Source of the DNA: RUG11462 sp051877275
Lineage (GTDB): Bacteria; Bacillota; Clostridia; Oscillospirales; Acutalibacteraceae
Reading direction: 5' to 3'
Length of the DNA: 11,206 bases
Assembly: GCA_051877275.1 (NCBI GenBank)
Contig: JBJEIS010000128.1
Location: forward strand, 1 to 11,206
In this document: piece by piece, positions 6,408 to 11,206 of the stretch
Layout: each line of letters opens with the position of its first letter
How positions within the stretch are numbered: position 1 is the stretch's first letter
Made by a program: the position numbers and the translations under genes
Notes under the pieces: model-generated
What the model was told of the DNA's origin: nothing
What the model saw: only the letters and a program-made list of their open reading frames with translations
Databases searched by the model: none

Positions 6408-6428
6408 TTTTTCAGGGAGTTAAATACT

Positions 6429-7319
6429 ATGGACATATCTAATGCGCAAAGGGCACATATACTTGTTGAGGCCCTGCCTTACATAAAAAAATATAACGGA
6501 AAAATTGTTGTAATAAAATACGGCGGAAACGCTATGATTAATGATGATTTAAAACAACGGGTAATGGAGGATATTGTTCTTCTTTCATTAATCGGCGTAA
6601 AGGTTGTTTTAGTTCACGGCGGCGGCCCTGAAATTACCGATATGATGAACAGGGTTGGCAAAAAAGCTGAATTTGTTGACGGACTTCGTGTTACAGATAA
6701 GGAATCGACTGAAATTGTGCAGATGGTGCTGGCAGGTAAGATTAATAAGGGTCTTGTAAATCTGCTTGAAACCAAAGGCGGAAAGGCTATGGGCATCTGC
6801 GGTATTGACGGTCAGATGATAAAGGCTGAAATCAAAGACGAGCGCTTAGGATTTGTAGGAAAAATTACTGAGGTTAACGTTGACCCGATTATCGATTTGC
6901 TTGAAAAGGGTTATATACCTGTTGTTTCAACGCTTGGCTGTGATAATGACGGCAATGTATATAACATAAACGCCGATACCGCAGCAGCATATATTGCAGG
7001 CGCAATGGGTGCCGATAAATTTATTTTAATGACCGATATTGCAGGAATTCTGCGTGATAAGGATAATCCTGACTCATTGATTCCTTTGGTGGATATTAAA
7101 GAGGCTGTTGAACTGTTTAACAAAGAAATTATTTCGGGCGGTATGATTCCTAAGGTTGAGTGCTGTGTTGACGCCATTAACAGAGGCGTTGACAAAGTAA
7201 CAATTATGGACGGTAGAGTACCTCACGCAATTTTGCTTGATATGCTTACCGATGAGGGTGTCGGCACAATGGTAGTAAAACAAAAATACGGAGAGAATTA
7301 CGATGAGTCTGAAGACTGA
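6429..7319 (+). CDS. argB: Acetylglutamate kinase
   Basis: The kinase phosphorylates N-acetylglutamate with ATP, normally the feedback-controlled step when ArgJ recycles acetyl groups. The 296 residues carry the amino-acid kinase fold: Lys30-Tyr-Gly-Gly-Asn at 30-34 for phosphate binding, VHGGGPEI (62-69), the substrate-binding FVDGLRVTD (82-90), and 'NINADTAAAYIAGAMGADK' with the acetylglutamate-binding Asn/Ala region. The N-terminal helix before the fold (about residues 1-25, ISNAQRAHILVEALPYIKKY) and the C-terminal GVGTMV are features of hexameric, arginine-inhibited enzymes, so end-product inhibition is likely (inference). AGGGAG (6414-6419) precedes the ATG by 9 bases. Its 3' end overlaps argD by 17 bases in another frame. 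Confidence 0.97.
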   Translation: MDISNAQRAHILVEALPYIKKYNGKIVVIKYGGNAMINDDLKQRVMEDIVLLSLIGVKVVLVHGGGPEITDMMNRVGKKAEFVDGLRVTDKESTEIVQMVLAGKINKGLVNLLETKGGKAMGICGIDGQMIKAEIKDERLGFVGKITEVNVDPIIDLLEKGYIPVVSTLGCDNDGNVYNINADTAAAYIAGAMGADKFILMTDIAGILRDKDNPDSLIPLVDIKEAVELFNKEIISGGMIPKVECCVDAINRGVDKVTIMDGRVPHAILLDMLTDEGVGTMVVKQKYGENYDESED

Positions 7320-8460
7320 TGATAAAAAATATATTGCCAATACATATGCCCGTTTTGACCTTAATATTGTCAACGGAAAGGGCAGCATTTTTTACGATGA
7401 AAACGACAAAGAGTATATAGATATGGGTACGGGAATCGCAGTTAACACATTTGGTTTATGCGATGAAGAATGGAAAGCCTCAGTTGTAAATCAACTGGAT
7501 AAATTTCAGCATACATCTAATCTTTATTATACTTCTCCATGTGTTGAGTTGGCAAAACTGTTATGTGAAAAGACAGGCTGTGAAAAAGTTTTCTTTGGAA
7601 ATTCCGGAGCTGAAGCTAACGAATGTGCTATAAAAGCGGCAAGAAAATACGCTGAGAATAAAGGTGTAAAAGACGGCGTTATTATCACTTTGGAGCAGTC
7701 ATTTCACGGAAGAACAATCACAACCTTAGCCGCAACAGGTCAAGAGGTTTTTCATGAAGAGTTTCTACCGCTTACCGGTGGATTTGCTTATGCAAAAGCA
7801 AATGATTGCGATGACCTCGAAAAAGTTGTTAATGAAAATAATGCTATTGCAATTATGTTTGAGGTTATTCAAGGTGAGGGCGGTGTTTTGCCGCTTGAAG
7901 AAAGCTTTGTAGAAAAAATCAAACAGTTATCTGAAGAAAAAGATTTACTGATAATTGTTGATGAGGTTCAGACCGGCAACGGAAGAACAGGTGAGCTTTA
8001 CGGTTATATGAATTATAATATTAAACCTGATATTGTTTCTACTGCCAAAGGTCTTGCGGGCGGCTTGCCGATTGGCGCTACAATGCTTTTTGATAAATGT
8101 AAGGATGTTTTTACTCCCGGGTCTCATGGCTCTACCTTCGGTGGCAATCCGATTTCCTGTGCTGCAGCAGTAAATGTGCTTTCAAGAATTGATGATAAGC
8201 TTTTATCAGAAGTAAAGGAAAAATCCGAATACATATTTAATGAATTAAACGGGGCAAAGGGTATTAAGTCTGTCAGCGGTATGGGACTTATGATTGGTAT
8301 TGAAACCGAAAAAGATGCTAATGAAGTTTTAGCAGAATGTTTGAAACAAGGCGTCAGTGTTTTAAAAGCAAAGTCTAAAATCAGACTTCTTCCTGCGCTT
8401 AATATACCTTTTGATACATTGAAGAAGGCAATTGACATTATAAAATCAGCATGTAAATAA
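7303..8460 (+). CDS. argD: Acetylornithine aminotransferase
   Basis: This PLP enzyme moves an amino group from glutamate to N-acetylglutamate semialdehyde, giving N-acetylornithine. At 385 residues it has family length. Visible class-III aminotransferase features are GNSGAEANE (99-107, phosphate binding), SFHGRT (133-138, with the PLP-stacking aromatic), the PLP-pyridine aspartate in IVDEVQTGNGRTG (Asp220), and the Schiff-base lysine in STAKGLAGGLPIGA (Lys249). GGAGAG (7290-7295) lies 7 bases before the ATG, inside the argB coding sequence, which supports the 17-base overlap start and translational coupling. Related ornithine or GABA transaminases share the fold; the arg operon context decides the assignment. 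Confidence 0.96.
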   Translation: MSLKTDDKKYIANTYARFDLNIVNGKGSIFYDENDKEYIDMGTGIAVNTFGLCDEEWKASVVNQLDKFQHTSNLYYTSPCVELAKLLCEKTGCEKVFFGNSGAEANECAIKAARKYAENKGVKDGVIITLEQSFHGRTITTLAATGQEVFHEEFLPLTGGFAYAKANDCDDLEKVVNENNAIAIMFEVIQGEGGVLPLEESFVEKIKQLSEEKDLLIIVDEVQTGNGRTGELYGYMNYNIKPDIVSTAKGLAGGLPIGATMLFDKCKDVFTPGSHGSTFGGNPISCAAAVNVLSRIDDKLLSEVKEKSEYIFNELNGAKGIKSVSGMGLMIGIETEKDANEVLAECLKQGVSVLKAKSKIRLLPALNIPFDTLKKAIDIIKSACK

Positions 8461-8462
8461 AC

Positions 8463-8467
8463 GGAGG
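8463..8467 (+). promoter_or_regulatory. Shine-Dalgarno that fixes the argF start
   Basis: GGAGG is 2 bases from the ATG at 8470 but 8 bases from the in-frame ATG at 8476. Only the second spacing suits initiation, so argF most likely begins at 8476 and lacks the leading Met-Leu. Confidence 0.75.
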
Positions 8468-8475
8468 AAATGCTT

Positions 8476-9471
8476 ATGAATTTAAAAAACAGGAACTTTT
8501 TGAAGTTGCTTGATTTTTCAAGTGAAGAAATAGCTTACCTTATTGATTTAGCTGCAAATCTCAAAGAAAAGAAGAAAAAAGGTATTGCTCACGATAAATT
8601 AAAGGGTAAAAATATTGCTCTTATTTTTGAAAAAACCTCTACCAGAACCCGATGTGCTTTTGAGGTTGCGGCTCGCGATCTTGGTATGGGAGTTACTTAT
8701 CTTGACCCGTCAGGTTCGCAAATCGGTAAAAAAGAGTCTATCGCCGATACTGCGAGAGTGTTAGGCAGAATGTTTGACGGTATTGAATATCGCGGCTTCG
8801 GTCAGGAGATTGTTGAAGATCTGGCTTCTTATGCAGGCGTGCCTGTATGGAACGGTCTTACAAATGAATTTCATCCGACTCAGATTTTAGCTGATTTCTT
8901 AACTATCAAAGAGCATTTCGGTTATTTGAAGGGTATAAACTTTGTTTATATGGGTGATGCAAGATACAATATGGGTAATTCGCTTATGGTTGGTTGCGCT
9001 AAAATGGGACTCAACTTTACCGCTTGTGCGCCTGAAAAATATTTCCCAGATAAATCGCTTATTGCCGAATGTAAGAAAATCACAAAAGAAACTGGCGCAA
9101 CATTAAAATTTGAAACCGACCCTATGAAGGCTACAAAAAATGCTAATGTCATCTATACCGATGTATGGGTTTCAATGGGCGAGCCGGTAGAGGTATGGGA
9201 AGAGCGAATCAATGATTTAGCACCTTACCAGGTAAATGCAGTCTTGATGAATAATTCAAATGAGAACGCGTATTTTATGCATTGTTTACCTGCTTATCAT
9301 GACCACAAAACGACCGTCGGTAAGGAAATGGGCGAGCGTTTTGGAAGAGACAGCATGGAAGTTACCGATGATGTGTTTGAATCAAAGCAGTCTCTTGTTT
9401 TTGATGAGGCTGAAAACCGTATGCACACAATAAAAGCAGTTATGGCTGCAACATTGGGATACGAAGAATAA
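8476..9471 (+). CDS. argF: Ornithine carbamoyltransferase
   Basis: It condenses ornithine with carbamoyl phosphate to give citrulline, which ArgG then uses; no carbamoyl-phosphate synthase gene is in the window. Counted from ATG 8476 the protein has 331 residues, typical of the trimeric anabolic family. The carbamoyl-phosphate loop STRTR is at 55-59, HPTQ at 133-136, the ornithine-binding DVWVSMGE with the SMG loop at 229-236, and the catalytic cysteine in HCLP at 269-272. SMG plus HCLP separates it from aspartate carbamoyltransferase. A catabolic (arginine deiminase pathway) role is unlikely because arcA and arcC are absent and the gene ends the biosynthetic operon. The gap after argD is only 15 bases, and a terminator follows within 25 bases of the stop. 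Confidence 0.97.
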   Translation: MNLKNRNFLKLLDFSSEEIAYLIDLAANLKEKKKKGIAHDKLKGKNIALIFEKTSTRTRCAFEVAARDLGMGVTYLDPSGSQIGKKESIADTARVLGRMFDGIEYRGFGQEIVEDLASYAGVPVWNGLTNEFHPTQILADFLTIKEHFGYLKGINFVYMGDARYNMGNSLMVGCAKMGLNFTACAPEKYFPDKSLIAECKKITKETGATLKFETDPMKATKNANVIYTDVWVSMGEPVEVWEERINDLAPYQVNAVLMNNSNENAYFMHCLPAYHDHKTTVGKEMGERFGRDSMEVTDDVFESKQSLVFDEAENRMHTIKAVMAATLGYEE

Positions 9472-9493
9472 GTTGACTTATATTATCTATAAA

Positions 9494-9525
9494 AAAATCC
9501 GAGTTTTTGAAAAAACTCGGATTTT
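9494..9525 (+). terminator. Rho-independent terminator of the arginine operon
   Basis: The stem core is ATCCGAG (9497-9503) with CTCGGAT (9516-9522), extended by outer A-T pairs and by T5/A5 inside. It is followed by TTTT. It lies 22 bases past the argF stop. Its sequence is almost the same as the terminator at 10434-10466. Confidence 0.85.
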
Positions 9526-9556
9526 AAAGTTTTGCAGAATTTTTTTAAAAAAGCTC

Positions 9557-9587
9557 TTGACTTTACCCTTAGGTTAAGATTTATACT
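9557..9587 (+). promoter_or_regulatory. MerR-type promoter and operator of the merR-family gene
   Basis: TTGACT (9557-9562) and TATACT (9582-9587) are separated by 19 bases instead of 17. The overlong spacer holds the imperfect dyad CTTTACCCTTAGGTTAAG (9561-9578), with arms CTT-ACC / GGT-AAG. A long spacer with a central dyad is the hallmark of promoters activated by MerR proteins, which untwist the DNA to realign the two hexamers. It indicates that the next gene controls its own promoter. The predicted start is near 9594. Confidence 0.85.
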
Positions 9588-9616
9588 GTAGATACGATCG
9601 ATCGGAAGGTGAAAAA

Positions 9617-10393
9617 ATGCTTAGTATTGGTGAATTTTCAAAACTTTGTATGGTAACGACAAAAACACTGCGTTACTATGATTCGATAGGACTTTTAAAG
9701 CCTGTTGAATATAACGAAGAGAACGGTTATCGATTTTATTCGGTAGATCAAACCAAAAAAATGCTTAAAATCAAAAAACTGCGGGAATACGATTTTTCGC
9801 TTGAAGAAATAGCTGTATTAATCGACGCAGATGAAGAAAGCTTAATTAAAGCATTTGAGAGTAAGATAATCGAAAAAAAGGACCTTATCAAAAATCAAAA
9901 GCAAAGTATTCGCCTTATTCAAAAAGATATAATTGATTTAAAGAAAGGTGATTATATGAACAAAAAGGTTAAGGTTTCTTTGGTAGAAACAAAAGATATG
10001 AATATTGCTTATGTTAAAGATACTATTGCAATAAAGGATTTTTGTGTTCTTATGGAAAAGCTTTTTTCTATGAAAGAAAAAATGTGCGGCGCTCCGATTG
10101 CGATTTATCATTCAAAGGAGTTTAACCCTGATGAAACGATAATTGAATTGGGTTATCCAACCGACTGCAACAGCGAGAATACGCGTGTATTAAAGGGTAG
10201 TTTGTGCGTAAAAGGTGTTCATGTCGGAGCTTATCCGGGATTGGCAGAGGCGTATGCAGAAATTGTAGATTGGATTAATAAAAACGGCTATAAAATTTCA
10301 AATCCGCCTTACGATGTGTATTTAAATGACCCGAAAGATACTCCTGAAGATAAATTGATTACGGAAATCTATTTTCCTGTTGAAAAAGAATAA
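9617..10393 (+). CDS. MerR-family regulator with C-terminal GyrI-like effector-binding domain
   Basis: The 258-residue protein begins with a MerR winged helix-turn-helix (LSIGEFSKLCMVTTKTLRYY, residues 2-21, then the DSIGLLKP turn and the NGYRFYS wing at 36-42). A dimerising coiled coil follows at about 75-112, then a GyrI-like/AraC-type effector-binding domain at about 114-258, ending LITEIYFPVEKE. This is the BmrR/BltR plan, so it probably senses small, often lipophilic or cationic compounds; the ligand is not known. AAGGTG (9606-9611) lies 5 bases from the ATG. It forms its own unit between two terminators, and the MerR-type promoter implies autoregulation. No efflux pump or other target lies beside it, which is unusual for this group. 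A second ribosome site inside the gene may produce the effector domain alone. Confidence 0.93.
   Translation: MLSIGEFSKLCMVTTKTLRYYDSIGLLKPVEYNEENGYRFYSVDQTKKMLKIKKLREYDFSLEEIAVLIDADEESLIKAFESKIIEKKDLIKNQKQSIRLIQKDIIDLKKGDYMNKKVKVSLVETKDMNIAYVKDTIAIKDFCVLMEKLFSMKEKMCGAPIAIYHSKEFNPDETIIELGYPTDCNSENTRVLKGSLCVKGVHVGAYPGLAEAYAEIVDWINKNGYKISNPPYDVYLNDPKDTPEDKLITEIYFPVEKE
9944..9958 (+). promoter_or_regulatory. Internal ribosome binding site and start within the merR-family gene
   Basis: AAAGG (9944-9948), within AAAGGTGA, precedes the in-frame ATG at 9956 by 7 bases. Translation from it would give a 145-residue protein, MNKKVKVSLVETKDMN and onward, that is exactly the GyrI-like domain without the DNA-binding domain. 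The placement at the domain boundary is the reason to take it seriously; use in the cell is inferred. Confidence 0.5.
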
Positions 10394-10433
10394 CAGAGAA
10401 TAATACAACCGTTGAAAATTTAATAAGAATAAT

Positions 10434-10466
10434 AAAAAATCCGAGTTTTTAAAACTCGGATTTTTT
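10434..10466. terminator. Bidirectional terminator between the convergent merR-family and ABC ATPase genes
   Basis: An almost perfect palindrome runs A6-TCCGAG-TTTT, one central T, AAAA-CTCGGA-T6, giving a U-run after the stem on both strands. It serves the merR-family gene (stop at 10393) and the minus-strand ABC ATPase gene, whose stop codon lies directly beside it at 10468-10470. Confidence 0.88.
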
Positions 10467-10467
10467 A

Positions 10468-11206
10468 TTATAAAACTTTTGATAAAAAGTCTTTCAATCT
10501 CGGATTTTGCGGATTTTCAAAGAAGTCTTTTGGATTATTTTCCTCAACAATTTTACCCTCGTCCATAAATACTACTCTTGTTGCAACTTCGCGTGCAAAA
10601 CCCATTTCGTGTGTTACAACCACCATTGTCATTCCGTCTTTAGCTAATTTTTTCATAACATCGAGAACTTCACCTACCATCTCAGGGTCAAGCGCCGATG
10701 TAGGTTCATCAAATAGCATAACCTCAGGCGACATACAAAGTGCACGAACGATAGCAACACGCTGCTTCTGACCACCGGAAAGTTGAGAAGGATATGCATT
10801 GGCTCTGTCTTTAAGACCTACGATATCAAGTAATTCCAATGCTTGCTTTTCAGCTTCTTCTTTCTTCTTTTTCAAAAGAGTGATAGGCGCTTTAGTCATA
10901 TTATCAAGAACATTCATATTAGGAAAGAGGTTAAAATGCTGAAAAACCATGCCCATCTTCTGCCTATGTATGTTTATATTAACCTTTTTATCAGTTATAT
11001 CTTCACCGTCAAAATAAATGTTACCTGAAGTAGGAATTTCAAGCATATTAAGCGAGCGTAAAAAAGTAGATTTACCTGAGCCTGACGGGCCCACGATAAC
11101 AACAACCTCGCCTTGATGAATTTCGCAGTCAATCCCGTTTAGCGCTTTTACCTCGCCGCCGACATAATGCTTTTGGAGGATTTCTACTTTGATTAAAACA
11201 TTATCT
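10468..11206 (-). CDS. Polar amino-acid ABC transporter ATP-binding protein (GlnQ/HisP type), N-terminus off the right edge
   Basis: The frame is open from the window edge to TAA at 10468-10470, giving 245 visible residues with no start codon at a sensible place, so it is 5'-partial, probably by only a few codons. The GTG at 11094 falls inside the Walker A strand and is not the real start. In order: Walker A GPSGSGKST, Q-loop MVFQHFNLFPNMNVLDN, signature LSGGQKQRVAIVRAL, Walker B VMLFDEPTSALD, and the H-loop VVVTHEMGFAREV. The HFNLFPNMNVLDN and THEMGFAREV stretches are typical of the polar amino-acid uptake family. It would power an importer whose permease and binding protein presumably lie beyond 11206. 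An arginine or related substrate would suit the neighbourhood, but nothing here shows it. Confidence 0.95.
   Translation of the reverse strand, partial: DNVLIKVEILQKHYVGGEVKALNGIDCEIHQGEVVVIVGPSGSGKSTFLRSLNMLEIPTSGNIYFDGEDITDKKVNINIHRQKMGMVFQHFNLFPNMNVLDNMTKAPITLLKKKKEEAEKQALELLDIVGLKDRANAYPSQLSGGQKQRVAIVRALCMSPEVMLFDEPTSALDPEMVGEVLDVMKKLAKDGMTMVVVTHEMGFAREVATRVVFMDEGKIVEENNPKDFFENPQNPRLKDFLSKVL

Noticed and set aside
8124..8438. Minus-strand open frame of about 100 codons inside argD, with similar ones at 5067-5369 (argJ) and 7074-7388 (argB/argD)
   Set aside because: All are antisense shadows of strongly conserved arginine genes, favoured by their codon usage; none has a promoter or Shine-Dalgarno.
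8470..8475. Earlier ATG for argF, adding Met-Leu
   Set aside because: Only 2 bases from GGAGG; the ATG at 8476 has the proper 8-base spacing.
11092..11094. GTG as the start of the ABC ATPase
   Set aside because: It cuts into the Walker A beta strand; the frame stays open and homologous upstream to the window edge, so the gene is simply 5'-partial.

Overview
The window reads as a low-GC Gram-positive chromosome, most likely a gut Clostridia/Oscillospirales-type bacterium. This rests on AT-rich codons, Shine-Dalgarno sites before nearly every gene, consensus sigma-A promoters, U-tailed hairpin terminators and a repeat type I recall from gut Clostridia. The assignment is inferred from style, not from a marker gene.

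Layout. Positions 1-600 (minus strand) hold the N-terminal two thirds of a LysR-type regulator that runs off the left edge. Positions 601-882 are a divergent control region: an extended -10 promoter for the regulator, a near-perfect promoter for argG, and three ArgR-type operators (ARG boxes). One ARG box lies over the argG -10. Positions 883-9471 form one co-directional arginine operon in the order argG, argH, argC, argJ, a methyltransferase gene, argB, argD, argF. It closes with a terminator at 9494-9525. Positions 9557-10393 hold an apparently self-regulated MerR-family gene with a GyrI-like effector domain and a classic 19-bp-spacer promoter. A bidirectional terminator at 10434-10466 is shared with a convergent amino-acid ABC transporter ATPase gene (minus strand) that runs off the right edge.

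How the genes work together. ArgJ moves acetyl from N-acetylornithine to glutamate, and may also make acetylglutamate de novo. ArgB phosphorylates acetylglutamate, ArgC (the shorter 'uncommon' type) reduces it, and ArgD transaminates it. ArgF makes citrulline from the ornithine released by ArgJ, and ArgG plus ArgH convert citrulline to arginine. All eight steps from glutamate to arginine are therefore encoded here if ArgJ is bifunctional. No argA, argE, argR or carAB is visible. Operator placement indicates arginine-responsive repression by an ArgR encoded elsewhere.

The least ordinary features are: helically phased ARG boxes separated by phased A-tracts; a strong hairpin wedged between the only Shine-Dalgarno and the start of argH; a small methyltransferase gene, compositionally different and bracketed by a 7-bp direct repeat, inside the arginine operon; near-identical terminators on both sides of the merR gene; and a strong internal ribosome binding site inside merR that could yield a free effector domain, as in TipA. 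I do not see a clearly new multi-gene system; these are candidate regulatory novelties in a conventional biosynthetic locus.
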